Shown here piece by piece: positions 1 through 7,280 of a stretch of DNA of 13,328 nucleotides. Below the pieces are notes generated by a model. That model worked only from the letters and a program-made list of their open reading frames with translations. It searched no databases and was not told the origin of the DNA. The stretch is from Thiomonas sp. (GTDB lineage: Bacteria > Pseudomonadota > Gammaproteobacteria > Burkholderiales > Burkholderiaceae_C): the NCBI GenBank assembly GCA_028706735.1, contig JAQTVS010000042.1:1-13328 (forward strand). Reading direction: 5' to 3'. The stretch's first letter is position 1. The number at the start of each line of letters is the position of its first letter. The position numbers were made by a program, and so were the translations under genes.

Positions 1-58
1 TGGGAACCACCCGCCGCAGCGTTGAATTCGCCATATTTTTCCCTGAAAGACCACTCCC

Positions 59-1564
59 ATGTGCGGCATCGTCGGTGTCATTTCCCAGCAACCCGTGAAC
101 CAGCTGTTGTATGACGCGCTGCTGCTGTTGCAGCATCGCGGCCAGGACGCGGCGGGCATCGTCACCGGGTCGGGTTCCAAGTTGTATATGCACAAGGCGC
201 GCGGCATGGTGCGCGATGTGTTCCGCACCCGCAATATGCGCTCGCTGCCGGGCAATTACGGCATCGGCCAAGTGCGCTACCCCACCGCGGGCAATGCCGA
301 GAGCGAGGAGGAAGCGCAGCCGTTCTACGTCAACGCGCCGTTTGGCCTGGTGCTGGCGCACAACGGCAATCTGATCAATGCCGTGGCGCTCAAGCGCGAG
401 CTGTTCACCGTCGATCATCGCCATATCAACACCGAGTCGGACACCGAGGTGCTGATCAACGTGCTGGCGCATGAGCTGGAGCGCCGCACGCATGGACTGC
501 CGCTGTCGGTTGCTGACATTTTTGCCGCGGTGCATGCGGTGCATCAGCGTCTGCGCGGTTCGTATGCCGTTGTCGCGCTGATTGCCGGGCATGGGCTGCT
601 GGCGTTCCGCGATCCTTACGGCATTCGCCCGCTGTGCTTTGGCACGTCGGCCGATGGTGAAGAAATCATGGTGGCAAGCGAGTCGGTGGCGCTTGAAGGC
701 GCAGGCTATAAGTTCGAGCGCGACATCGCGCCGGGCGAAGCAATCTTCATCGATCTGCAAGGCCGCCCGCACTCCGAGCAATGCGCCGCTGCGCAGCAGC
801 TCAATCCCTGCATATTCGAGTATGTCTATCTTGCGCGGCCGGACTCGGTGCTTGATGGCGTGTCGGTATATCGCGCCCGCCTGCGCATGGGCGAAACCCT
901 GGCGCAGCGGGTCATTTCGGTGCTGCCGCCCAGTGAAATCGACGTGGTCATTCCCATCCCCGAGTCCAGCCGCCCCTCGGCGATGCAACTGGCGCACAAG
1001 CTCGGGCGGCCTTACCGCGAAGGCTTTGTGAAAAACCGCTATGTGGGCCGGACGTTCATCATGCCCGGACAGGCGGTGCGCAAGAAGTCGGTGCGGCAAA
1101 AGCTCAACGCCATCGGCCAGGAGTTTGCCGGCCGCAATGTGCTGCTGGTGGACGATTCCATCGTGCGCGGCACCACCTCCCGCGAAATCGTGCAAATGGC
1201 CCGCGAAGCCGGCGCGCGCAAGGTCTATCTGGCCTCGGCGGCGCCGCCGGTGCGCTATCCCAATATCTACGGCATCGACATGCCAACCGGCGCCGAGCTG
1301 GTGGCGCACAACCGCACCGTGGAGGAGATTCGCCGGATCATCGGCGCGGACGTGCTGGTGTACCAGGACCTTGACGCCATGAAGCGGGTGATCCGCGAAA
1401 TCAACCCGGCGATCGCCGAGTTCGAGGCGTCGTGCTTTGACGGCTGCTATATCGCAGGCACCCTGCCGCAAGATGAAGGCCGCAATCGTGCGGCGGACGG
1501 CATCGAGCCCAATACCGGCCGTCTGAGTTTGCAGGGCGCCGAAGAGCAGGGCCAGGCGACATGA
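59..1564 (+). CDS. purF: Amidophosphoribosyltransferase PurF
   Basis: A 501-residue glutamine PRPP amidotransferase, which makes 5-phosphoribosylamine from PRPP and glutamine in the first committed step of cytosolic purine synthesis. The protein starts MCGIVG, so Cys2 becomes the N-terminal nucleophile once Met is removed. There is no propeptide, as in the E. coli type. The class II glutaminase domain (about 2-230) has R73, HNGNL (101-105) and TESD (125-128). The phosphoribosyltransferase domain carries the PRPP loop VLLVDDSIVRGTT (361-373) with D365 and D366. Length matches the family (E. coli about 505). The start is fixed by the required Cys2; only a weak purine stretch (GAAAGA, 45-50) precedes it. 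The stop overlaps the metZ start as ATGA, suggesting coupled translation. In related bacteria cvpA usually lies just upstream; here the window begins too late to show it. Confidence 0.97.
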   Translation: MCGIVGVISQQPVNQLLYDALLLLQHRGQDAAGIVTGSGSKLYMHKARGMVRDVFRTRNMRSLPGNYGIGQVRYPTAGNAESEEEAQPFYVNAPFGLVLAHNGNLINAVALKRELFTVDHRHINTESDTEVLINVLAHELERRTHGLPLSVADIFAAVHAVHQRLRGSYAVVALIAGHGLLAFRDPYGIRPLCFGTSADGEEIMVASESVALEGAGYKFERDIAPGEAIFIDLQGRPHSEQCAAAQQLNPCIFEYVYLARPDSVLDGVSVYRARLRMGETLAQRVISVLPPSEIDVVIPIPESSRPSAMQLAHKLGRPYREGFVKNRYVGRTFIMPGQAVRKKSVRQKLNAIGQEFAGRNVLLVDDSIVRGTTSREIVQMAREAGARKVYLASAAPPVRYPNIYGIDMPTGAELVAHNRTVEEIRRIIGADVLVYQDLDAMKRVIREINPAIAEFEASCFDGCYIAGTLPQDEGRNRAADGIEPNTGRLSLQGAEEQGQAT

Positions 1565-2772
1565 ACGCGCAAGATGACAGTGCGCCGCTTGGATTGGAGA
1601 CCCTGGCCGTGCGCGAGGCGCTGGCCCCTTCCCAGTACGGCGAAAACAGCGAGGCGCTGTTTCTCACCAGCAGCTTCGTTCATCCAGATGCCGCCACGGC
1701 TGCCGCGCGGTTTGCCGGGGAGCAGGACGGATTTGTCTATTCGCGTTTTTCCAATCCCACGGTATCGAGCTACGAGCGGCGTCTGGCCGCGCTCGAAGGC
1801 GCCGAAGGTTGCATGGCCACGGGCAGCGGCATGGCAGCCATCCTGCTGCTGGCCATGGCGACGCTCAAGGCGGGCGATCATGTTGTCTGCTCACAAGGCG
1901 TGTTCGGCTCGACGATCAACCTGTTCGGGCGCGAACTGGCGCGTTTTGGCGTGGAGACCACGTTTGTGTCACAGACCGATGTGGCGCAGTGGGCCGCCGC
2001 ATTGCGCCCCAACACGCGCCTGCTGTTTGCCGAAACGCCGTCCAATCCGCTGACCGAAGTGTGCGACATCGCCGCGCTGGCCGACCTGGCGCACGGCGCT
2101 GGTGCGGAACTGGTGGTGGACAACTGCTTCTGCTCGCCCGCACTGCAGCGCCCGCTGGCGTTCGGCGCCGATTGGGTGATCCATTCCGGCACAAAATACC
2201 TCGACGGCCAGGGCCGGGTGATCGCTGGCGCCGTGTGTGGCCGCGCTGCGCCCCTCCACGACAAGCTGCTGCCCGTGCAACGCACCGTGGGCATGTCGCT
2301 CTCGCCCTTCAATGCCTGGGTGGTGCTCAAGGGCATGGAAACTCTGGGCGTGCGCATGGCGGCGCACAGCGCGGCGGCGCTGGACATGGCGCAATGGCTG
2401 CAGGCGCATCCGGCAGTCGAGCGCGTGTTCTATCCGGGGCTGGCCTCGCATCCGCAACATGCCTTGGCCATGCGCCAGCAAAAGACGGGCGGCGCCGTGC
2501 TGTCTTTCGCGCTCAAGGCTGCGCAGGCCGAGCAGGCGCGGGTGCGCGCCTTTCACGTCATCGACCAGACGCGCATCTGTTCCATCACCGCCAATCTGGG
2601 CGACACCAAGACCACCATCACCCATCCGTCCACCACAACCCATGGCCGCCTGCGGGAAGAGCAGCGGCAGTCTGCTGGCATCGGCCAGGGGTTGATCCGT
2701 CTGGCGGTCGGCCTGGAAGATCTGGCCGATCTCAAACGCGATCTGGCCCGGGGTCTGGATACCCTGGATTGA
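1561..2772 (+). CDS. metZ: O-succinylhomoserine sulfhydrylase MetZ
   Basis: A 403-residue PLP enzyme of the Cys/Met metabolism family. MetZ makes homocysteine directly from O-succinylhomoserine and sulfide, bypassing cystathionine, in the cytosol. The N-terminal region has the family pattern ETLAVRE followed by SEALFLTSSFV and YSRFSNPTV. The PLP pocket includes VVDNCFCSPALQ with D187, and the Schiff-base lysine K212 lies in HSGTKYLDGQGR. The form SGTKYLDGQG together with DNCFCSPALQ is what I associate with MetZ rather than cystathionine gamma-synthase (MetB) or the acetylhomoserine enzyme MetY. Substrate choice (succinyl versus acetyl) is inferred from family, not proven by sequence. The start codon overlaps the purF stop by four bases, so the two genes are almost certainly cotranscribed and probably translationally coupled. 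The stop is TGA at 2770. Confidence 0.93.
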   Translation: MNAQDDSAPLGLETLAVREALAPSQYGENSEALFLTSSFVHPDAATAAARFAGEQDGFVYSRFSNPTVSSYERRLAALEGAEGCMATGSGMAAILLLAMATLKAGDHVVCSQGVFGSTINLFGRELARFGVETTFVSQTDVAQWAAALRPNTRLLFAETPSNPLTEVCDIAALADLAHGAGAELVVDNCFCSPALQRPLAFGADWVIHSGTKYLDGQGRVIAGAVCGRAAPLHDKLLPVQRTVGMSLSPFNAWVVLKGMETLGVRMAAHSAAALDMAQWLQAHPAVERVFYPGLASHPQHALAMRQQKTGGAVLSFALKAAQAEQARVRAFHVIDQTRICSITANLGDTKTTITHPSTTTHGRLREEQRQSAGIGQGLIRLAVGLEDLADLKRDLARGLDTLD

Positions 2773-2823
2773 TGCTCCGTATGCTTGATTGATTGCCTGC
2801 ACAGGCGCTTAAACCATTCTCCC

Positions 2824-4233
2824 ATGTCCACTCCATCTCACCGCGTCCGCACCCGCTTTGCACCCAGCCCGACCGGCTTCATCCATCTGGGCAATATCCG
2901 CTCGGCGTTGTATCCGTGGGCGTTCGCCCGGCATCATGGCGGCGATTTCATCCTGCGCATTGAAGACACGGACACCGAGCGCTCGTCAGACGAGGCTGTG
3001 CAGGTCATTCTGCAAGCGATGGATTGGCTCGGCCTGGACTATGACGAGGGCCCGTACTACCAGATGCAACGCATGCCGCGTTACCGCGACGTGCTGGCGC
3101 AGTTGCGGCAGGCCGGCTTGGTCTATCCCTGCTATATGTCCACAGCCGATCTCGACGCGCTGCGCGAGCGCCAACTTGCAGCAAAGCAGAAGCCGCGCTA
3201 CGACGGCACTTGGAGGCCCGAGCCGGGCAAGATTCTTCCGCCGATTCCCGAAGGGGTGCAGCCGGTGTGGCGTTTCAAGACGCCGACCACTGGGGTGGTC
3301 GCCTGGCACGACTTTGTCAAAGGCCGCGTCGAGATCCGCAACGACGAGCTCGACGATCTGGTCGTAGCGCGCCCGGACGGCACGCCGACCTACAACTTCT
3401 GCGTGGTGGTGGACGACATCGATATGGCCATCACCGATGTCATTCGCGGGGACGACCACGTCAACAATACGCCGCGCCAGTTGCACATTTTTCAGGCGCT
3501 TGGCGCCAAGCCGCCGCGCTATGCCCATCTGCCCACGGTGCTTAATGACCAGGGCGAAAAGCTGTCCAAGCGCAACGGCGCCAAGAGCGTGCTGCAATAC
3601 CGCGATGAGGGTTATCTGCCCGAGGCCGTGGTCAACTATCTGGCGCGACTGGGTTGGTCGCATGGCGACGCAGAAATTTTTTCGCGAGCGCAGTTTCTGG
3701 AGTGGTTCGACCTCGACCACCTTGGCAGTTCTCCGGCGCAGTTCGACGAAGCCAAGCTCCGCTGGATCAACGCCCATTACATCAAGCACACGCCACCTGA
3801 GACGCTGGCCGCGCTGGTGCGCCCCCTGCTGGACAAAGACGGTGTTGCAACCGACACGCCCGATCTGTCCGCAGTGTGCGGGCTGCTGCGCGATCGTGCC
3901 CAGACCATTCACGAACTGGCGCAGCAAACCCTGCTGTTTTACCGCCCCGCCGCGCCGGATGCCGCAGCACTGGCGCCGCATCTCGGCGAGCAGGGAAAGG
4001 CGGCTGCCATGGACCTGCGGGCGCACCTCGCTGCATTGCCCGAGTGGTCGCGTGAAGCGATCAGCGGTGCATTCAAGGCAGTGCTCAAGCAACATGGCCT
4101 CAAAATGCCCCAACTCGCCATGCCAGTCCGACTGATGGTGACAGGGCGGGAGCAGACTCCTGCGGTTGATGCCGTGCTGGCGCTGCTGTCGCGCGAAACC
4201 GTCCTGCGGCGCATGGACGCCTGTCTGCGGTGA
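2824..4233 (+). CDS. gltX: Glutamyl-tRNA synthetase GltX
   Basis: A 469-residue class I aminoacyl-tRNA synthetase that charges tRNA-Glu with glutamate. The HIGH-type signature is HLGN (21-24), inside [13 protein letters not shown], and the KMSKS-type loop is KLSKR (246-250). The Rossmann catalytic domain covers roughly 1-320, with the helical anticodon-binding domain after it. An in-frame ATG at 2785 would add 13 residues, but the core family sequence begins just after the ATG at 2824, so I chose that one; neither has a clear Shine-Dalgarno sequence. The zinc-binding insert is atypical: only C103 remains in YPCYM, and the downstream Cys/His pair of the E. coli enzyme is replaced by [12 protein letters not shown] recall this as normal for Burkholderiales GluRS. 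It lies 51 bases after metZ with no terminator between, so it may be the last gene of the purF-metZ unit. Confidence 0.96.
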   Translation: MSTPSHRVRTRFAPSPTGFIHLGNIRSALYPWAFARHHGGDFILRIEDTDTERSSDEAVQVILQAMDWLGLDYDEGPYYQMQRMPRYRDVLAQLRQAGLVYPCYMSTADLDALRERQLAAKQKPRYDGTWRPEPGKILPPIPEGVQPVWRFKTPTTGVVAWHDFVKGRVEIRNDELDDLVVARPDGTPTYNFCVVVDDIDMAITDVIRGDDHVNNTPRQLHIFQALGAKPPRYAHLPTVLNDQGEKLSKRNGAKSVLQYRDEGYLPEAVVNYLARLGWSHGDAEIFSRAQFLEWFDLDHLGSSPAQFDEAKLRWINAHYIKHTPPETLAALVRPLLDKDGVATDTPDLSAVCGLLRDRAQTIHELAQQTLLFYRPAAPDAAALAPHLGEQGKAAAMDLRAHLAALPEWSREAISGAFKAVLKQHGLKMPQLAMPVRLMVTGREQTPAVDAVLALLSRETVLRRMDACLR

Positions 4234-4274
4234 TTTTCCTACTTGCGTAACGGGCGCTGGAGCATACTTCCGGT

Positions 4275-4280
4275 TATAAT
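4275..4280 (+). promoter_or_regulatory. Putative sigma70 -10 box for the small gene
   Basis: A perfect TATAAT lies in an AT-rich patch in the otherwise GC-rich gap between gltX and the small ORF. A start of transcription near 4287 would give an untranslated leader of about 80 bases. No good -35 box sits 16-18 bases upstream: TTGCGT at 4243-4248 is too far away, with a 26-base spacer. The promoter may therefore be weak or activator-dependent. Inferred from sequence only. Confidence 0.5.
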
Positions 4281-4354
4281 TTATAGGTGTTTAACGGGGC
4301 AATTTATCTGTTGCATGTGGTATGCGGCAGACAGAGTTGTTCCACAGTTCCATC

Positions 4355-4361
4355 AGAGGGG
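4355..4361 (+). promoter_or_regulatory. Shine-Dalgarno sequence deciding the small gene's start
   Basis: AGAGGGG ends five bases before an in-frame GTG at 4367. It is the clearest ribosome binding site in the window. It favours the GTG start over the upstream ATG at 4322, which has no such site. Confidence 0.6.
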
Positions 4362-4366
4362 TAAAC

Positions 4367-4624
4367 GTGGCAAAAGCGACGACCACAGGCAAAACCAACG
4401 GTGTTGAACTCGATGAGTCAAACTCCTCCACCACAACAAAATCTGCAGATCCCTGGGATTTGATGATGCAAAACGCAGAAGAAGTGGCTTCCACTTTCCG
4501 CAAGCGTCCGCAAGTGAAAGTGTCCTCGCCCTGGCGCGAGGGGTTCGGCAGGCCGCTCTCTCAGCGTTCTCGCGAAATTTACGAGCACATCACGGCCAAC
4601 AAAACCCGTTTGAAGCAGAAATAA
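4367..4624 (+). CDS. Small basic protein of unknown function (85 aa)
   Basis: I do not recognise this protein. From the GTG at 4367 it reads 85 residues starting (M)AKATTTGKTNG. The first 28 or so are rich in Thr, Ser and Asn and look disordered. Then comes DPWDLMMQNAEEVASTF (about 28-44), probably a helix, and a basic tail with SPWREGFGRPLSQRSREIY ending TRLKQK. By my count there are about 15 Lys/Arg against 10 Asp/Glu, giving a net positive charge. I see no Cys, signal peptide or membrane segment, so it is probably cytosolic and might bind nucleic acid or an acidic partner; that is a guess. An alternative ATG at 4322 gives 100 residues but lacks a ribosome binding site. A -10 box, a strong Shine-Dalgarno and an intrinsic terminator surround it, which supports a real, independently expressed gene. 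Confidence 0.75.
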   Translation: MAKATTTGKTNGVELDESNSSTTTKSADPWDLMMQNAEEVASTFRKRPQVKVSSPWREGFGRPLSQRSREIYEHITANKTRLKQK

Positions 4625-4636
4625 TCACCCAGTAAC

Positions 4637-4678
4637 AAAGAGCGTCTGCAAATTTGCTTTGCAGGCGCTCTTTTTTTT
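4637..4678 (+). terminator. Intrinsic terminator after the small gene
   Basis: A 16-pair stem (4637-4652 with 4658-4673) has a single T-G wobble (4645 with 4665) and a five-base loop TTTGC, and runs into eight T residues (4671-4678). It starts 13 bases after the small gene's stop and 24 bases separate its T-run from the stop of the convergent pyrD. Read from the pyrD side, the wobble becomes an A-C mismatch and the T-tract is short (TTTG), so it should work mainly on the + strand, perhaps weakly both ways. Confidence 0.92.
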
Positions 4679-4701
4679 GCGCATTGGTTTTGCACACCCG
4701 C

Positions 4702-5760
4702 TCAGGGTGACATCGACGCCGCGCCGCCTTGGCTGGCCTCCCGCGCCATAGCGGAAGCGCATTCCCTCACCAGGATGGGGCCGCGATAGATCAGGCCGGT
4801 GTAGAGCTGCACCAGATCGGCGCCGACGCGCAGCTTTTCCACTGCGTCTTCTCCACGCAGAATTCCACCCACGCCGATGATCGGAAAGCCGCGCCCCAGG
4901 CGCTGGCGCAGGCGGGCGATCACCCGTGTGGACGCTGCGCGCACCGGCGCACCGCTCAAGCCGCCTGCCTCCTCCGCATGGTCCAGACCCGCCACGCCGC
5001 TGCGCGCGACCGTTGTGTTGGTGGCGATGACGCCATCGAGGCCGTGCTCCAGCAACTGATCGGCAATCATGTCGATGTCACTGTCTTCCAGATCGGGCGC
5101 GATTTTCAGCAGCATGGGCACATGCCGGCCATGCTGCTGGCGCAGTTGTTCGCGTGTGTCAGACAGACCCTTGAGCAAGGCGTGCAGTGCGGTGTCCTGC
5201 TGCAGCTGCCGCAGGTTGCGTGTGTTGGGCGAGGAAATATTGATGCTGACATAGTCTGCATGGGAGTAAACCCCCTGCAGACCGAGGCGATAGTCGTCGA
5301 GCGCCTGCTCGACCGGCGTGCTGGCGTTCTTGCCGATATTCAGGCCAATCGGAACGGGGCGATGGCTGCGGCGCACATTGCGCAAAAAGACGTCGAGTCC
5401 CTCGTTGTTGAACCCCATGCGATTGATCAGCGCCTGCGCCTGCGGCAGGCGGAACATGCGCGGTGCGGGGTTGCCGGGCTGCGCCCGTGGTGTGACCGTT
5501 CCCACTTCAATGAAGCCAAAGCCCATTGCCGCCAGGGCGTCGATGGCATCGCCGTTTTTGTCCAGCCCGGCAGCGAGTCCGACGCGATTGGCAAAGCGCA
5601 GGCCGAACAATTCCACGGGGTCGCTGACCGGCGGGTGGGCATAGAGGATCGACAGCCCGGCGGAATGTGCCAGACGGATGCCACTCAGCGTGAGGTGATG
5701 CGCCCATTCTGGATTGAGGCGGAACAAAATTGGGCGAATCAGCGGATAGGAGAGAGGCAT
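4702..5760 (-). CDS. pyrD: Dihydroorotate dehydrogenase (quinone), class 2
   Basis: A 352-residue FMN enzyme that oxidises dihydroorotate to orotate in pyrimidine synthesis and passes electrons to the membrane quinone pool. The N-terminal helices ([19 protein letters not shown], about 4-23) are the membrane and quinone-tunnel region typical of class 2. The FMN/substrate site shows LDKNGD with K68, and the active-site stretch [12 protein letters not shown] carries the catalytic Ser near position 177. NTT (about 248) and IGVGGI near 295-300 complete the flavin site. The family is usually about 336-345 residues. I chose the ATG at 5760 because the family sequence starts there. A TTG at 5787 would add nine residues. 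Neither has a Shine-Dalgarno sequence. It is divergent from rpiA and convergent with the small gene. Confidence 0.95.
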   Translation of the reverse strand: MPLSYPLIRPILFRLNPEWAHHLTLSGIRLAHSAGLSILYAHPPVSDPVELFGLRFANRVGLAAGLDKNGDAIDALAAMGFGFIEVGTVTPRAQPGNPAPRMFRLPQAQALINRMGFNNEGLDVFLRNVRRSHRPVPIGLNIGKNASTPVEQALDDYRLGLQGVYSHADYVSINISSPNTRNLRQLQQDTALHALLKGLSDTREQLRQQHGRHVPMLLKIAPDLEDSDIDMIADQLLEHGLDGVIATNTTVARSGVAGLDHAEEAGGLSGAPVRAASTRVIARLRQRLGRGFPIIGVGGILRGEDAVEKLRVGADLVQLYTGLIYRGPILVRECASAMAREASQGGAASMSP

Positions 5761-5773
5761 GAGAGAGGGGCGG

Positions 5774-5798
5774 GCCGCTGCGTTCAACCGCAGGCGGC
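5774..5798. repeat. Imperfect inverted repeat between pyrD and rpiA
   Basis: GCCGCTGCG (5774-5782) pairs with CGCAGGCGGC (5789-5798), giving nine pairs with one bulged G (5793) and a six-base loop TTCAAC. It lies in the 74-base gap between the divergent pyrD and rpiA start codons, just upstream of the preferred pyrD ATG. The alternative TTG start (5785-5787) falls in the loop. It could be an operator or a leader hairpin of pyrD mRNA, or have no role. Confidence 0.4.
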
Positions 5799-5834
5799 GA
5801 TAATGAAGACTGACATTTTTCGTGAAGACCCGAA

Positions 5835-6497
5835 ATGACGCAAGACGAACTCAAACAGCAGGTTGCCGCAGCAGCGTTGACCCAGGTGCCGCGCGGCGAA
5901 ATCATTGGTGTGGGCACCGGCTCGACGGTGAATTTTTTTATTGACGCACTGGCGGAAATCAAGAGCCAGATCAAGGGCGCGGTATCGAGTTCCGAGCGTT
6001 CCACAGAGCGCATGCGGGCGCATGGCATCACCGTGTTCGACCTTAACGCGGTCGGGCAGCTCTCGGTCTATGTGGACGGGGCGGACGAGATTGACGCTTC
6101 CGGCGCCATGATCAAAGGCGGCGGCGGGGCGCTGACCCGCGAGAAGATCATTGCGGAGGCGGCCGAGCGCTTCATCTGCATTGTCGATCAGAGCAAGCTG
6201 GTTCCGGTGCTGGGCAAGTTTCCGCTGCCGGTCGAGGTGGTGCCGATGGCGCGCGAACTGGTGGCGCGCCGCTTGCGCGCCCTGGGCGGCGATCCGCGCG
6301 AACGCACAGGCTATATCACTGACAACGGAAATCTGATTCTCGATGTGCATGGCCTGCAAATCAGCCAGCCGCGCGATTTCGAGACCCGTGTCAATCAGAT
6401 TCCGGGTGTGGTCACGGTTGGGTTGTTCGCCCTGCGCGGCGCCAACGTGGCCTTGGTGGGAACGCCGGCCGGCGTGGAGCGGCGCGACTTTCTCTGA
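5835..6497 (+). CDS. rpiA: Ribose-5-phosphate isomerase A
   Basis: A 220-residue cytosolic enzyme of the non-oxidative pentose phosphate pathway that interconverts ribose-5-phosphate and ribulose-5-phosphate. The phosphate-binding loop GVGTGST is at 25-31. The active-site motif VDGADEID gives D81 and D84. [12 protein letters not shown] gives K94 and the catalytic base E103. These numbers match the E. coli enzyme (219 residues) exactly, which confirms the ATG at 5835. A partial ribosome site, GAAGA (5824-5828), precedes it. The gene is divergent from pyrD with a 74-base shared upstream region, and its stop lies 25 bases from the stop of the convergent DUF4124-glutaredoxin gene. Its product feeds PRPP synthesis, which PurF in this window consumes. 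Confidence 0.97.
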   Translation: MTQDELKQQVAAAALTQVPRGEIIGVGTGSTVNFFIDALAEIKSQIKGAVSSSERSTERMRAHGITVFDLNAVGQLSVYVDGADEIDASGAMIKGGGGALTREKIIAEAAERFICIVDQSKLVPVLGKFPLPVEVVPMARELVARRLRALGGDPRERTGYITDNGNLILDVHGLQISQPRDFETRVNQIPGVVTVGLFALRGANVALVGTPAGVERRDFL

Positions 6498-6522
6498 CCG
6501 CGGCTGACCCGCGCCGCGTGCG

Positions 6523-7173
6523 TTAAAACTGAAAGCCTTTCGGCGCGTTCGGGTTGGGGGGCGGCAGCACCGTGGGTTCGGACGGGCCGCTCGCTGCGTT
6601 CGACGCAGCGTCTTTTTTGACGGCGGGCGGCGGAACCAGCGCGGCGGGCTGGGGGTTCACATAAATGCGCGGCAAGACGTTGGTCTTTGGGTAGCCGGCC
6701 GCGTCGAGGGCGATGCCCCAATTGCTGGAACTGAAGCCAGCCGGCAGCTTGGCGCCGCCGATGGCGATGAAGGGCAGTCGATCACTGCCGCCAGACAACG
6801 CCTTATATGCCTTGATGTCGGCGTTGCTCGTGATGGTCTTTTCCACAAAGGGAATGCCGCGCTGCTGCAGGAAGGAGCGCGCGGCGTCACAGGCGTCGCA
6901 TTGCGGTGCGGTGTAAAGGGTGACCGGATATTTGCGCGCGGCTTCGCGCAGCGCCGACGGAAAGCCCTCGAACTTGTTTTGAGAAATGGCGCTGCCGCCC
7001 GCAGCGAGGGACTGCACGTTCTTGCCCTGCACGGTGCTGGGCGGCACATCGCTGAAGGTGACGGAGCCGTCCGGGCCGACGATTTTGTAGATCGCCCACG
7101 CGGGGCTTGCCGCCCACAGGCAGAGCCCGACAGCGGCGGGCAACACAATGGCGGAGCGGTTCGGGCGTTTCAT
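6523..7173 (-). CDS. Exported DUF4124 and glutaredoxin-like domain protein
   Basis: A 216-residue protein with a clear signal peptide: a basic start MKRPNR, a hydrophobic core IVLPAAVGLCLWAA, and a likely cleavage after SPAWA near residue 27. A DUF4124-like segment follows (IYKIVGPDGSVTFSDVPP, about 28-45). A glutaredoxin/thioredoxin-fold domain comes next (about 80-165) with the redox motif CDAC (C92 and C95) and a cis-Pro in RLPFIAIGG (P134). The C-terminal 45 residues are rich in Pro, Ala and Asn. It probably acts in the periplasm as a disulfide reductase or isomerase; the substrate is unknown. I chose the ATG at 7173 because the signal peptide begins there. An ATG at 7197 adds eight residues, and a GTG at 7284 overlaps the prlC stop but adds 37 unlikely residues. 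No Shine-Dalgarno sequence is visible. It is downstream of prlC on the same strand. Confidence 0.85.
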   Translation of the reverse strand: MKRPNRSAIVLPAAVGLCLWAASPAWAIYKIVGPDGSVTFSDVPPSTVQGKNVQSLAAGGSAISQNKFEGFPSALREAARKYPVTLYTAPQCDACDAARSFLQQRGIPFVEKTITSNADIKAYKALSGGSDRLPFIAIGGAKLPAGFSSSNWGIALDAAGYPKTNVLPRIYVNPQPAALVPPPAVKKDAASNAASGPSEPTVLPPPNPNAPKGFQF

Positions 7174-7232
7174 TTGGGTGTGCAGCGGGTTGGGCATCAA
7201 GCTGCAAGTGTGCCATGACTCTGCGCGCCCTG

Positions 7233-7273
7233 GCGCCGCAGCGCGGTGTTTTTGCCACACCGCGCTGCGGCGC
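7233..7273. repeat. Perfect 17-bp inverted repeat after prlC
   Basis: The arms 7233-7249 and 7257-7273 are exact reverse complements and GC-rich, with a seven-base spacer TTTTGCC. The repeat begins seven bases after the prlC stop on the - strand. No T-run follows on that strand, so it is not a classical intrinsic terminator. It may stabilise the prlC mRNA 3' end, act as a terminator without a U-tract, or be one copy of a dispersed repeat. Confidence 0.8.
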
Positions 7274-7280
7274 TGAGCGT

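Noticed and set aside
1..25. Possible last codons of cvpA (GNHPPQR then TGA) before purF
   Set aside because: cvpA often precedes purF in this group, but eight codons are too few to identify a protein.
2801..2812. GCCT/AGGC mini-hairpin between metZ and gltX
   Set aside because: Four pairs and no T-tract; too weak to be a terminator.
2986..4113. A 375-codon open frame on the - strand opposite gltX
   Set aside because: gltX is intact with both signature motifs; the antisense frame has no recognisable domain or start signals.
4729..5838. A 369-codon open frame on the + strand opposite pyrD
   Set aside because: pyrD is clearly the coding strand by its active-site motifs; the + frame is a GC-driven shadow that would also overlap the rpiA start.
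6499..6518. Short inverted repeat between the rpiA stop and the convergent gene
   Set aside because: Only six pairs (CGCGGC with GCCGCG) with an eight-base loop and no T-run on either strand; expected by chance in GC-rich sequence.
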